A stretch of DNA of 64,000 bases from NCBI GenBank assembly GCA_947179155.2, contig OX359275.1:38808808-38872807 (forward strand). Reading direction: 5' to 3'. The position numbers were made by a program, and so were the translations under genes. Source of the stretch: Hedera helix. Lineage: Eukaryota > Streptophyta > Magnoliopsida > Apiales > Araliaceae. Positions 20,678-33,640 of the stretch are shown here, one piece after another; the stretch's first letter is position 1; each line of letters opens with the position of its first letter. Under the pieces are notes generated by a model. It worked only from the letters and a program-made list of their open reading frames with translations, did not search any database and had not been told where the DNA came from.

Positions 20678-23600
20678 ATGGTTAATGCAGAGCAGCCTAA
20701 GCGAAGAGTTGCATTCGTGCTGATTGACGGGCTGGGTGATGTGTCCCTGCCTAGGTTTGGCTATAAAACGCCTCTTGAATTGGCAACACTGCCCAATTTA
20801 AATGCGATAGCTTCTTCTGGAGTTAATGGCCTTATGGACCCTGTTGAAGCAGGCTTGGGTTGCGGAAGTGACACTGCTCACCTTTCTTTATTGGGTTATG
20901 ATCCTAGAGTATATTACCGGGGTCGAGGTGCATTTGAATCAATGGGTGCTGGATTGGCGATGCTACCTGGTGATATTGCATTCAAAGTAGGTTTCTTTGC
21001 TGTTTCATCATACTTTGGCAATGAATTCTTATTTTTGATCTTTTATTTATTGTATCTAAGCATACGCAATATACATATTCTGTGTAAAATTATATCACAT
21101 CGGTGCTAGCAGTTTTCTAATTAAGTTTTGCTGCAAGTAAGTTGCATTGTTTTCGTGCTAATTAGTTCCTTAAGCTTCTGTCATGACTGTCTTGGTCTTG
21201 CAATTCCGTTGCTTGAAAGTCACTTTATTTCTTCTTACACTTTTAACTTCTAATTGAATAGCCAAATATTAATGGAAGGAGATGCAATGCACTGAAACAA
21301 ATTGTACTTGAATAACCAAATATTTGTGTCTGAGAAAGTTGAGCAGGCTTGGATGCCGAACTAGACGAGAAAAACTCCACTAACTTCTTTGAAAACTAAA
21401 TCCTTATTCAAGCTTGCAGTTTCCATCTAATGCAGCTAATAGAAAGGGGTAATTTTTTTAAGTCTTTTATCACCTATTTCACGTACCTATCATCCAAAGG
21501 ATTTTGGAATTTGGTAGGAGACCATACATCTAATTTCATTTTTCGTACAAAATGCATGTGCTTTACTTAGAAGATTTATAAATCCTGGACATTGTCAGTT
21601 CAAACAATGCCATTGAGCTTTCTGCATTTGGGTCTTGCAATTCAGATGTTATTCCCTTGTCACGAATTATAGAATACAGAAAATTTTGTTACTTAGAACT
21701 ATGATGTAGTGGCTTATCAAAGAAAATGATAAATTTTAATCTTGCTGCTGAGTTGACAAGAAAAAAACCTCACATGTCAACATCTGTTAGAAACTTAGAA
21801 TCCTTTATATTTTGCTTTATTTCAACTGAATGATTTCTCAACAATTTCTGACCTTTCAAATAGATGCTGGAGTTGCTTGCTTATGATACTTTTATCTCAA
21901 GTGTGTAATCTGTGCTTTATGAAAATTGTTTTGTCATTGCTGGTTTCTCATTATCATGATTTTCATATATATGGATTTCTAGTCAAATTTTGCCACGCTG
22001 GATGAGAAAACTGGAATAGTCATCAGTAGGCGGGCTGATAGGCACTTTGAAGAAGAAGGGCCTATTCTGTGTGAAGCATTGGATGGAATGAAGCTGCCAT
22101 CTTTCCCGCAGTACGAAGTCAGGGTCAGGTAGCTAGCTTGCTGTGCACTAGCTTTGATTTTTCATTGTTGTAGGCAATAATAAGAACTATTTCTAGATAA
22201 GAATAAATCAAAAAAATCTTTACTTTCGAAATTGTGGTGTGTAGGTACTTGACTTTTAATCTTTGAATGAAACTCCTGTAACTCAACATACTGTTAAGTA
22301 TGATATGATGTTTGAACTACGAGTTTGAAGTTATATTTCAGGTTTCGATTTTCATGGGTTCATTGTAAAATAATGCGCACCACATTTTTCAGGTATGCTA
22401 CAGAGCATAGATGCGGAGTTGTTGTGAAAGGTCCAAGATTAAGTGGTAATATATCTGGAACAGACCCATTGAAGGACAATCGCTTATTGTTACAAGCTGA
22501 AGCTCTTGATGATACGGATGAAGCAAAACACACGGCTGCAGTTGTCAATGAATTGTCAAAGGAAATATCACGAATTCTAGTTGCTCATCCCGTGAATGCA
22601 AAACGGGCAGCAGAGGGGAAGAATATTGCGAATCTCGTTCTTCTACGAGGTTGTGGTATTAGAATTGAGGTATGCTTTGTAGTAATTCAATGTCTCTCTC
22701 ATGGAAAGTGCTGCAGTCACACAACAAAGTTTAATCATGTGACCTATCAACCTTTAAGAGAAAGAGGGTTGGCCGAAAACAAATGTCTGGTTGATTGAAG
22801 CTATTTGTGCTGTCATTATTTTGTCACATCCAGGTATTGAAGAAGAAAATAAATCAGGATGGTGAGTGAGGAAAATGCTTAGGCCGTTAGGTTTAGATTC
22901 GTCCTTTGCTTAGTACACATTAAAGTCTTAATTTACCTTTAGACATTAACTTGAAACTACTTTTTTCTTTTCTTTTCTTTTCTTTTTTTCCATTCAAATG
23001 ATAACATGCATTATAGAATTTACTTCCACCCAAAGAACAAGGAGAAGAAGAAAAGAGTTATAGATTTTCTAAAATTATGTCAGGCCCCATTTGGTTTTGG
23101 AAGTTCAGCTTTTGTCACCATTATATATGATTACATGTTAAATTTGGAGGCTAAAATTCTTGGGAGAAATTATGCAGCTGAGAGTGGCATCTGTGGATAT
23201 TTGGAAGGGGGGAAATTGGGATTTCATGATCTCTCAATCTTTCTTATGTGGTCTTTTCATTGAATTCCCTGTAATTTATCGAATCTACTTTTACAAGAAA
23301 CTAATGCTGCTGCTGAGTTCTGAAGGCTGAAATCCTTACCTGCCAAGATAACCTTGAGTTTCTTGATAAAATATGGTCTTCAAGATTCATGTACTCATGT
23401 GCACGTCTCTGTTTTAATATACTTTTGTTTTGTCAGAACCAGATAGCTTACTTCTCTCAGCATTTAACTCGGTGGTAAATATTCTATTGTAGGTTCCTCC
23501 ATTTGAAAAGAAACATGGGTTGTGGCCATGCATGGTGGCCCCTACCAAAATTATTGCTGGCCTCGGCTTATCACTTGGTATTGATATCCTAGAAGCTCCG

Positions 23601-24396
23601 GGAGCTACAGGAGACTATCGAACCCTTTTAACATCCAAAGCAACCGCCATAGCTAAGGCACTCTCAGCTCCTCTGAACTCCTGCTCCAATGTTTTTGTAC
23701 CAGGGGAAGATAAGCACAAACCTGGTAGATCTGACGGCTATGATTTTGGGTTCCTTCACATTAAGGTTATGACTTAAATATGGTCTAAATCTTCCATTTT
23801 TAATAAAAATGTTGAAAGTCCATATAGCCTAAGCATTTGACTGCTCATGGAGGTCTGAGTACTTTATTTCATGTATAACGCGGATGCTAAAGTTCTTTGT
23901 TTTGATATTGTAGGCCATAGATGATGCAGGTCATGATAAAGCGGTAGTCTTTAAAGTTAAAGGGTTGGAAGCTGTTGATCGAGCTATAGGGCAGCTTGCC
24001 AAACTCCTTTGGCAGGCAGAAACGACAGGAAATTTCCAGTACTCTCTTTGTGTCACTGGAGATCACTCAACTCCAGTTGAATATGGAGATCACAGCTTTG
24101 AACCAGTTCCATTTGCATTGTGTCGATTAAAAGACTTTGTGGGTGCAGTGGGTGGAGAATCAGTCCTTTTGGAAACTTCCCTAGATCCTTTTCCACTTCC
24201 AACAATCGAGTCTGGCGAAGATTTAGCAGATGCTGTGATAATGGAGGAAGAGCAAAGGGAAAAAGGGATTCAAGCTTTTAGCGGTGATTCAGTTTGCGAG
24301 TTTAATGAGATAGCGGCAGCAAGGGGTTGTCTTGGGCGATTTCCTGGAAGTGAGATGATGGAAACAATAAATAAATTTCTCAAACTTGAAAAATGA
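20678..24396 (+). CDS. Cofactor-independent phosphoglycerate mutase, archaeal (ApgM) type
   Basis: Interconverts 3- and 2-phosphoglycerate using two metal ions and a phosphoserine intermediate; member of the alkaline phosphatase superfamily. Exons: 20678-20986, 21983-22128, 22393-22669, 23493-23765 and 23914-24396. All are GT-AG with consistent phases, total 495 residues, close to the plant homologues At4g09520/At3g30841. LIDGLGD carries the first metal ligand (Asp17). GCGSDTAHLSLLGYDP carries the nucleophile Ser64. FEEEGPILCEALDGMKLP, GLWPCMVAPTKIIAGL and the late GDHSTPVEYGDHSFEPVP, with its metal-binding Asp/His, complete the fold. Plants also have the unrelated-length classical iPGAM; the role of this second type is unclear. 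No lesion seen. Confidence 0.93.
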
Positions 24397-25261
24397 GCAT
24401 CTTAGGTTGGGAATTAGGGAGGTTGATATTCGCTCCAGATCAAGAATAAAGAATTTTCATTACCCCTTACAATAACAGTTATTGAGTGACTTGAACAATC
24501 TAATTCTGTGGCTGCTTCACACGGTTTTATAAAATAAAGTTTGAGAGTAGAAGTTGCCTAATCTTCTTCACTCAAAATCCAAGGTGGCATCCCCAGTCTT
24601 TGCTGCTGGCCGCATAGTTAGCTGGAGGCACTTGATGGCAAGAATCTTAATCTTTAATCTGTCTCATCATGTCAAGATGTAATTTTAGTTTTTGCTATTT
24701 TAAACAAGAGTACACTTGTTTTAACTTGTTGCAAATGTTTCGGTAATTAAAGAATTATTGATATCCATTGTTGGTGAATGTCGATGGACATTTCCTGAGA
24801 AGATCTCATACAAGCTGAAATTTTCATTACGAGGTTTTCATTCAGATTTTCTCTATTGCTTGCAAGTATAAGTCGTCATTCCTGATAAATCGTTTAGGTG
24901 CTTGGCGCAAAAGTTCAATCCAGGGTAGATGAAAGTTGGATAGACAATGTCCTGAAATCCACATATAGTGATCATAAATTGTGTCAAACCCTAGATGAAG
25001 TGGCTTAATTTAGCTAAAGTAGTCTCTGTTTTTCAGTTTCACTTAATTTGTGGCATATTTAGCATTGAATAAATCTGATCCCAGTTAATAAAAGAAAAAA
25101 ATTATAAATAAATTACACCAACGGTCCAACTGTTAACACAAAACTGACTACTGTTACAATTTAGAACCACTTGCAGGATTACCGCCATTTACCGGTGCCA
25201 CTCTTACTACTGCTGCTACATGGCAGGTATTATTTCATGATCTTCGGGACACAGATGAAGA
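24397..25261. other. 3' UTR of the mutase gene and spacer
   Basis: The first 300-400 bp are probably 3' UTR of the plus-strand mutase gene; the rest shows nothing recognisable before the MADS relic. Confidence 0.45.
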
Positions 25262-25831
25262 TTAGTCTTCATCTGGTGGTGGATAATTAAGATCAAACAA
25301 CAGCGGTGCTGGATAATTAAGATCAAACAACAACGGTTCTGCTTGGCATTCTTCATCCCTTACTAAAAGCTCTATTCTCTCTGTCAAAGCTTCTAATTTG
25401 GAATCCAACTCCTTCAAAAACTCCCTCCTATTAGAAACTGTTGAAAATCTGTCCCAATCTGGTAAAATATTGGCAGCTCCATCTTCATGAGTAAAACCTC
25501 TAAAATTCTTGAGAATGGCCGGCCAAGATTCAATCTTTCCGTCAGGTCCAACGGTTTTAACATTGCCATCTTCATCTTGAATCCTTATTCTTTTAAAGCC
25601 TTTACTAGTAGAATCTTTGAAATTCTTGATAATGGCCCTGGCAGCGGCTGTATTTTCCGGCCATGAATCAACCTCCCCATCGGGTCCAATAATAATAGTG
25701 CATGCATCGATGTCACATAAGGTAGCCAGTTCCATTGTTTTCTTCTTGATGCACTCTTTTCTTTTGATATAAGTAATCTTCCTTACAGCTTTTCTATCAA
25801 TTCCAACTGGTTGAGTAATTTGCTTCTGATT
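25262..25831 (-). pseudogene. Type I (M-gamma-like) MADS-box relic with two EAR-like motifs
   Basis: An intact 157-codon frame (ATG at 25735) begins MELATLCDIDACTIIIGPDGE, which is the second half of a type I MADS domain (ELSTLCxIDACAIIY). In the same frame upstream, 32 more codons (25831-25736) read RKITYIKRKECIKKKT, the DNA-binding half, but they are preceded by an in-frame TAG at 25834-25832 and contain no ATG. The only near ATG is in another frame. So either the start was lost by a frameshift, or a shortened protein is made from the internal ATG. The body holds two related blocks (GPDGEVDSWP...IIKNF and GPDGKIESWP...ILKNF). The C-terminus has LLFDLNYP twice; DLNYPP fits the DLNxxP EAR repression motif. 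MADS factors of this class act in the nucleus, often in the female gametophyte. Confidence 0.65.
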
Positions 25832-25834
25832 CTA

Positions 25835-26043
25835 TTTCTGCTCTCCATGAGAATTCTAAAGGTAAGATCTTCGTCTCTTTGCTGTCGCCCTATTTTTATG
25901 TGAATAAAAGACGAGTTTTTCAATCCTGGGTAGGATTATTTGGATATCTAAAAATTTATTTTTGGTAACTAATTATAATATTTATATGGAAACTAATTAT
26001 AAATTTTATATGGAAACAACAACAGAATGGACTCAGAAAAATA

Positions 26044-26092
<49 letters not shown>

Positions 26093-26334
26093 TGTTATTA
26101 TAATTTTACAAATATTTTATTAAACTGAGTAATTAATTTTTATATTTGAACTTAAATGATGAATTTTATAGTTGGTAATTGTATTACATATATACTTTAT
26201 TATATTTTCGATATTTAATTTTATAGATGTTTTATTTAATCAAATAGTTAATATTTATTTTTGGAATTAAATTTGAACTATATGATAAGTTATTGCATTA
26301 TATTTATGCTTGTATATTAATATTAGGTAAAGAT
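25835..26334. other. Spacer with (ATT)n microsatellite
   Basis: About 16 ATT units at 26045-26092 in otherwise featureless AT-rich DNA. Confidence 0.7.
26045..26092. repeat. (ATT)n microsatellite
   Basis: Uninterrupted trinucleotide run of roughly 16 copies. Confidence 0.95.
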
Positions 26335-27589
26335 TGTGACGCCTCCAAATTCGGGTCCCTCAAACCACGGGTTCGGTATTCATTATTGAACTCTTGACAA
26401 ACATTCATAAACTAAATCTTCAATAACTAGCGAAAATATACATAGATTCATTACAAAATATACTGTCAATCTTAGGTTCCATTAACCTTAAATACATCAC
26501 AATTACTTGATATCACCAAAGGTTTACAACATAAGTATAAAAACTAATTACTTCTACTCGATCGTCTTTCCTTTGTCTTTGTACTTCTTAGATCACTTGG
26601 GTTTAGCTGAAAAATATGTCATGATATAGTAAGAGTGAGCAACTACTTTGCTCAACAAGTTTAAATAAACAATAAAGGATATATCATGAATGAAAAAAAA
26701 ATTAACTTTTGAAACTTCAATAATATTCAAGAATTGTGAAGACATGCAACTTTGAATCATAACTTTCAATTGATTTAACATATTATTTTTTCATGCTGAA
26801 ATGTCATAAGACCATGAACATACTTTTTGAGTATTTATAATACCCTGTAGACATAAGACTGTCATTTTCTTTTGAATCTTATCAATTATTTCAATTGCAA
26901 TATCCAAATATGAGTACTCTAGGTGATCAGCCTATTGTACGTTTATATTGTGCACTTTATAACCATCCAATTTCGTTTTAATCGGAATTATTACATCCGA
27001 TCGTAGTTTTATCCTTTTATAATGATTTGTTCATTTTAGTTTTTTCCATCAGATTCCGCACCACAACAATATGATTTGGACTAGTTTCAACAATATTCAA
27101 ATTAATGAATTTGATACATACTTGGTCTAGTCGAAACAATTGACATATATCTTCCTCTTTAAATAATTTATAATGAGAACAATCATGCGAATGCATATAA
27201 ATGCGAATATCAATAACAATATAGATATGAACTAATTATTTCATTTATGTACTACGAAATTAATTTCAACTTCTAGATGCTTAACATAATAAAAACAAGT
27301 ATATGAAACTTGCATAATGAAACGAGTTTGGGTTTTAGAAAAACTTGCCAAATAAATACTAGTTAAAGTTCAGAGAACTTGTGTGTTCCGCTGACTACTG
27401 TTATTCAACTTAAAATAATTTCTTTTGGATGACCTAACATTTAACAACATTGATCTACCAATTAACATACCACATACAAGTTTATTTTATATTAATAACA
27501 TTACCATACATGTCTTAAATTATATAACACTTAATCATAACTTAAAAACACTTAATAATATTATCAACCTTTGATAATATTTTAATCAC

Positions 27590-28390
27590 TTAACTATCAC
27601 TTAATCACATCATAATATTATCACATTTAATAATATATTAACCACAAAGAAATATTATTAACCGTTTAATAATATTTTCACCATTTACGAATATTATTTC
27701 AATAATATTTCACTTAATCATCAATATTATTAATCATCTAATAATCCTCTTAATCTCTTAATTATTTCAAACACTTATTAACATTATTAATAATTAAATA
27801 ATATCTTACACCATTTCCAATAATATTATTTATCAAATAATATCTTAATCCTAAATATTGTTAACAATTTAATAATATTTTACACTCTTAATAATATTAT
27901 TAATCTTTTAATAATATTTTAATCCTTTGTTAATATCATTAATTATTTAACAATATTTTATTCACTTACTAATATTATTAATTATTTAAAAATATTTTAA
28001 TTTTTTATTAATATTATTAATTATTTAATAATATTCTATTCACTTATTAATATTATTAACCATTTAATAATAGTCTTAATCATTTCTTAATCATTTAATA
28101 ATATTTTATTCATTTATTAATATTATTAATCATTTAATAATGTTTGATTCTCTTACTAATATTATTAATCATTTAATAATACTTTAATCATTTATTAATA
28201 TTATTAATTATTTAATAATATATTATTCATTTTCTAATATTATTAAACATTTAATAATATTTTATTTATTTTTTAATATTATTAATAACTTAATAATATT
28301 TTATTCATTTTATAATATTATTAATCTTTCAATAATATTTTATACTTTTACTAATATTATTATTCACTTAATAATATTTTAATTGTTATA
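27590..28390. repeat. AT-rich 39-bp minisatellite, about 20 copies
   Basis: The core TATTATTAAT (with small variants) recurs at 27856, 27895, 27934, 27973, 28012, 28051, 28121, 28160, 28199, 28238, 28277, 28316 and 28355. The step is exactly 39 bp, apart from one shortened pair (70 bp). Units alternate AATATTATTAAT with TTTAATAATATTTTA, so each can form a hairpin. Copies become more degenerate towards 27590. The array lies wholly within the Tekay-like LTR. Confidence 0.9.
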
Positions 28391-28620
28391 ATATTAATAT
28401 TTTATTAAATCACATTTTCTAATCCATTTCATATTTAAAAATTCGATCCGACCCGTTTCCTATGGCCCGACTAGACCCGGTTAAATAAAAGTTAATTTTT
28501 TTTAAAAAAATCCAAACAACCGTTTACGGCGGTGACTCGTAGAAGGTTTCACCGCTGCGACGATAGTTCATTTTGTCAAAACCCTAATTTTTTCAATTTG
28601 ATTTCTTTGGATCAATCTTT

Positions 28621-30161
28621 TGTAGGGTTTCGACACATAAACACAACGAAATTTTAAAATTTTTCGAAACCCTAAAACAGGATTCATGCGAAAACATATT
28701 AATTCAGAGATTTAGATATATATATTTTTTATCGATTATCCGAGCTTGAATGAAAACGATGGAATTCTGGAACGGTTTCTAATCTTTAACGCAATCCAAC
28801 GAAACTGCGTCTCTACGGTATCCACACGAATGTCCTGCGAATCGTCCCACGATCTGCAGCAAAGAGAGTTGCGATACTAGCCGCCAAGATCTGGATCTGG
28901 ATCTGGATCTGAATTTACTGAGTTTTTCTCTCTAGCCTCTTTCTAAAAGCGGCTAGGGTTTATGTTTTGATTTTCACGTTCTTAAAACAGCTGATATATT
29001 ATGTATATATAGCAGTTAAAAGAATTAACCAAAACTTAATTAGAAAAATAAAATTCAAATTTATATATATTATATTTTAATTAAGTCTTACTTAATTAAT
29101 ATACATATATACAAATTATCATATTAATTTAAATTCGTAATTTAAATACTATCAATTATATTGACATATTTAAATCCTAACAATTTAAATTAATTTCCTT
29201 TTAATTACGTTATAAGTGTGTGACCTTATAGGTTATTATTATATTGACAATAATTTTAAAATCATATTATAAAATTATAAACAGTGAGCGACATCTAGTA
29301 ATGCATTACTGCTATCCAAATAATAATAAGATCGGTGATTCGATGCAACATTTTCGTGACCAATGTTTCAATGTAATTTAATCCTTTTAACCTTGACATC
29401 CTAGATTAAACTCGAGACATGAAATGTGTCATACTCTTCATAATTTAATCTGAGTTTTCTTGATCAATGAGGAGACTATATGAAACAAATTATTATTTGA
29501 GCATGACCATGCATTTCATAGTCTTACTCAATCAAGAGGCCTATGGATATCACCCCAATATATAGGAGGGTTAAATTCCATCTAGATCATTCATATTCCT
29601 CACACGATTTATGATGTACCCAATAATCACATTTATTGTCCACCCTATTAAATGTGACTTTTGATGATAACAAAGTACATAAATTCTCGTGTAATAATAT
29701 AGTGATTTCAAGTCGAATGATCATTACATCATTGTCACTTTGAGAATTTCTTATGACACTTTGTATAATGCTCCACGTAGAATTCTCATGGTGGGTCTGT
29801 CCAGTACATTATTCTCTAACATATACATATGCATTGACTCAATATCTCATATATTTATGACCAATGAGATTTGACCATTAGTCAATTCATATACTAGTCT
29901 CAATGCATCATTGTTGTCCTATTAACAATGATACTCGACTAGGGACATTTAAGAACAATGATACTAATTGTAATTATATAATCTTATGCTCAAGTCACAT
30001 ACTTGAAGCTATATAATTCGTATCACTATTCAAAGGACTTTTATTATGCTAATATTTATATAACGCAGTAAATAAAATAATTCATTTATTCAATCAAATA
30101 TAATATCAAATTGTTAAGCAATTACATCAAATAATTGGCCTCTAGGACATGAACTCTAACA
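28621..30161 (-). mobile_element. Solo LTR of a Ty1/copia element, nested
   Basis: On the minus strand it begins TGTTAGAGTTCATGTCCTAG, the familiar copia LTR start, and ends CGAAACCCTACA. It is 1,541 bp and TG...CA bounded. The flanks TCTTT (28616-28620) and TCTTC (30162-30166) look like a 5-bp target duplication with one change. A TATA-like run (TATATATACATA) followed by AACCCTAGCC around 28950-29010 fits the promoter and transcript-start part of the LTR. A short GGATCT repeat lies near 28890. No internal region is present. Confidence 0.75.
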
Positions 30162-31977
30162 TCTTCCATATAACATGCAATACATGATCAAATGATCTCA
30201 AATCTGTTTTGTTAAGTTCATAACTTAGTATTTTTTGAGTTTTCAAGAATTAAATAACTTTCAAGATCATTTTTGACACCAAAAATCAATATCAACCATC
30301 TAGGGTTTTCGAATGACCTTTTCTACCAAAAATCACAAAACTTCTTCGTTTTAACTTTGTTTTCGACGATTCAAGTTTTGTTACGATCGAAACTAACCCA
30401 TATAGCATACAAGACACAAAAATCACATACACAACTTATATATCATAAGGCACACATAATCAACCTATGTATCCAACTAGGGTTTTAAAACTAAATATGC
30501 TTATATGACATTTTCTTCCATCATTTTTCATAAAAAACATGTTAGAACACATATCTAGCATATTTCACCATAGATCTTTTTCACATAGGTTCTTTCATAA
30601 CCAAGTTTACTAAAACTCATATATAACCAAAATAATAACTAGAGTTTGAAAAACTTTTAGACCTTCTATGAAAATCTTCTTCTCGGAAATGGCTAGAACT
30701 CTTCCTTGATCTTCTTGATCTACCTGAAAATGACTAACACAGTAATTTAGCTCTCAAACTCATAAGGTAGCTCTTATTTTTCTTTAGAGCTTCTATCACT
30801 AGAACATTTGAACTAGCTAGCAAATGTCCAACATTTGCTAGCTCTTTCTCTCTTTTCTATATATAGAACTTAGGTAAACTCACTTAACTTCCTTAATCAT
30901 CTAATGTTGGTCAATTAACTCCCTAATTCATGCTTACTATTATCATGAATGATTAGCTTGATTGACCAATATGATTGACATCCATCAAAACTTAAAACAA
31001 GCAACCAACGGAGTAATTTTCACTCAATCACAAAGCTACTACCACACCCCATTGGGGGTCCATACCAACCGACCATTTGGCATTTTTCTTTTCCTTTTTT
31101 GCTTTTCTTTTTATCTTATATAATCACATATACCTCTATATATACATACCTTCATATATATATATATATATATACCAACCTCTTGACTATAATATGAGCT
31201 CAACTTTGGGTTATTTAAATAAATTCAATGTGGGCTTCTAGATTAATTTTGTTTGGACTCCCACATTGATTCACTTGGACTACATAATAAGTATGACAAG
31301 TATCATTGCTTGGACTACTAGTTAAAATACATAATTCACCACATTGGGCCATCACCTAATAATCCATACTAAACTTAATATTAAGTGGACTTGGGGTACT
31401 AGTTTAATTCATTTGAACTTTAATTAATTAATCCATTGGGTTCATTACACAATCCAATTAGACTTGCTATTTAAAAGTCAAATGGTCTACCAAATTGAGT
31501 TAATTTACAAAACACTAACACTTACTAAATCTTGTGCTTGTTTTAATAAAACTCTAATACACATTCATACAAATACTTTGACTTGATTAAATTTAATTCA
31601 TTAACTATCTTTTATCATCAAATTAAGTTTATAATATAGTTACCTATACACGTATAATTATTCTCACATTGTGTTATCTTTAATAATTCACTTATTTATT
31701 CTTTCTCATTAATCATATAAGTAATTCACTTGTTCATTATTAATTTTCTTATTTGTCATACAAGGCCAATATTCAAACTTTGTGATCTCATCACATAAAC
31801 TTCTCTTGCATTCTTTTTCCTTCTTTAGTTAATTCAATTAATTTTAATTAACTAACTTAATATAACTCATCACCTAACATATATACATACATAACACTAT
31901 TTCACATATCATATTTTCTCATGGAGATAAATAAAAAAAATAAAAAAATTAAGTTCGTATTTTTTCAAGTTATTACA

Positions 31978-33640
31978 AAGATGGTGTTCATAAATAAATT
32001 ATTTCCTTCAAAAACTAACTTCACCTCAAAACATCGTATTTATATTTTTAATTAATATTTTTTTGAACTTATGTTTGAATCATCTAGTTGATGACTATAT
32101 TATATTTATATTTTATTAAATTATTGATATTTTTTGTTGTAGCCTTAAAACTACAAATTTTTATTCTGAAAATAATAATTCCATATATAGTAGAATTATA
32201 CCTTATACATAATATATATATATATAACAATAGAATCCTACTTGTATTGGAATAATTATAGTATTATGCTTATATATTTTAATTATAGTATTAGATTGAA
32301 ATTATGAAAGACGATTGTTATAAGCAAATTGTTCCCTTCTAAGCTTCATCTACCAAACTGGTCTCTAGGAAGCTAGTAATCACATTAGGTACAAGTTAAG
32401 ATCAAGACATTCAGCTAAGCAAAGTAAATACACTACTTGGTAAAAACTGCAAACAAATTTATCAGAATATTCTTTCCATTTCACAAAAAAAATAAATCAA
32501 ATTTAACTTGATCCTAATTAATTTGTGAAATTTAAAAAATAGTCTAAATTAAATAAATTTACATTAATTTTAAATAGGATTCTTTTTATATAATGGTATG
32601 AGTATCAAATTTTAGTTCCGCTATTATATGGATGTAATTTTTTTATGGAAATGTAATAAATATTGATTTTATATTTGTTTCCTTTATACATGGTTACTTC
32701 ATGATAAAGAAAACAAAAGCCCAAGTTTATATAGGTACTTCATTTGTAAAAGAAGAAAATAAAAGATAAAATAAAAAAAAAAATTCCTGTATTTTCTTAC
32801 AAATAGACTTATTTAAGACGAGTTTGAAAAGAAATAACAAGAATAATTTATTAGAAAACCGAAGATTTAATGACCCAAAAAACCCTTGAACCTTACATAT
32901 ATATATTTTTTCAATTAAACCAACAAGGTTATTTTTTTTTCACAAAAAATATTTTAACTAATAGTTAGACAAAAAGTACCCATAAAATTAATTAAAGGCG
33001 AACCATGATTAACCAACATTGAGGTGCATGACACGTGGCGTTTAATGGGTAACCAAATGCTGATGTGGCATATGACATGGCGTTGTAGGTGTAAAAATCT
33101 AATTTCTTTTGTTTTGATCCTAATAACATCATATTTACTCAAATAAAAATGACTAAAATTATAAACCATTAAAATAAATATATAATTTAGAAATATTATA
33201 TAAAAAGGATATTTTCACACATAAAAAGAAATTTAATTTTTAAATAAAAATATATTATATAAAATTTAAAAATAAGATAAACTATTTAAAAATGAATTAC
33301 AAGTATTTTTCTATTTTTACACAGCAAAATAAAGTTTAAAATTAAAAAGAGTTGATTTTGTGTACATACACTTGTCCTTAAATATCATTTGTTATGTCAC
33401 TTTAATATTAAATAATTATGATTCACTTTTAATTAATTTTACGAATATTTTTTAATTTAATTATCGGAGTTGAATTTTTTTTATAAAAAAATATAAATTT
33501 AAAGATTTTATTTAGGTCATTAAGTGGAAAACCGAAAAAAAGAAGAAGAAATACGAGTAAGGAGGAGTAAACGACGTCGGGTTGGCCATATGTCCAGTTT
33601 TTTATAGTATGAAGACACCATTGTAAGGCAGAGCGGCAGA
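31978..33640. other. Intergenic, very AT-rich
   Basis: No gene seen. It ends in the upstream region of the FLL2-like gene. Confidence 0.5.

Larger units (their letters stand above)
26335..31977 (-). mobile_element. Large Ty3/gypsy Tekay-like solo LTR, carrying a nested LTR
   Basis: The segment starts TGTGACGCCTCC and ends GTTATTACA on the plus strand, and is flanked by the perfect 5-bp repeat AAGAT at 26330-26334 and 31978-31982. Read on the minus strand it begins TGTAATAACTTG and ends CGAATTTGGAGGCGTCACA, the style of Tekay-type chromovirus LTRs. No gag-pol, primer-binding site or second LTR was found. After subtracting the nested copia LTR and its target duplication, the host LTR is about 4.1 kb. 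Its left half holds the 39-bp minisatellite. No genes are seen inside; the ORFs at 30273-30488 and 26593-26781 are chance frames. Confidence 0.65.

Noticed and set aside
23006..23263. 85-codon ORF between mutase exons 3 and 4
   Set aside because: Falls inside an intron whose flanking exons join in phase; composition is random.
27590..28390. Regular 39-bp spacing suggesting a CRISPR-like array
   Set aside because: Eukaryotic context, no distinct spacers between repeats, and it lies within an LTR; it is a minisatellite.
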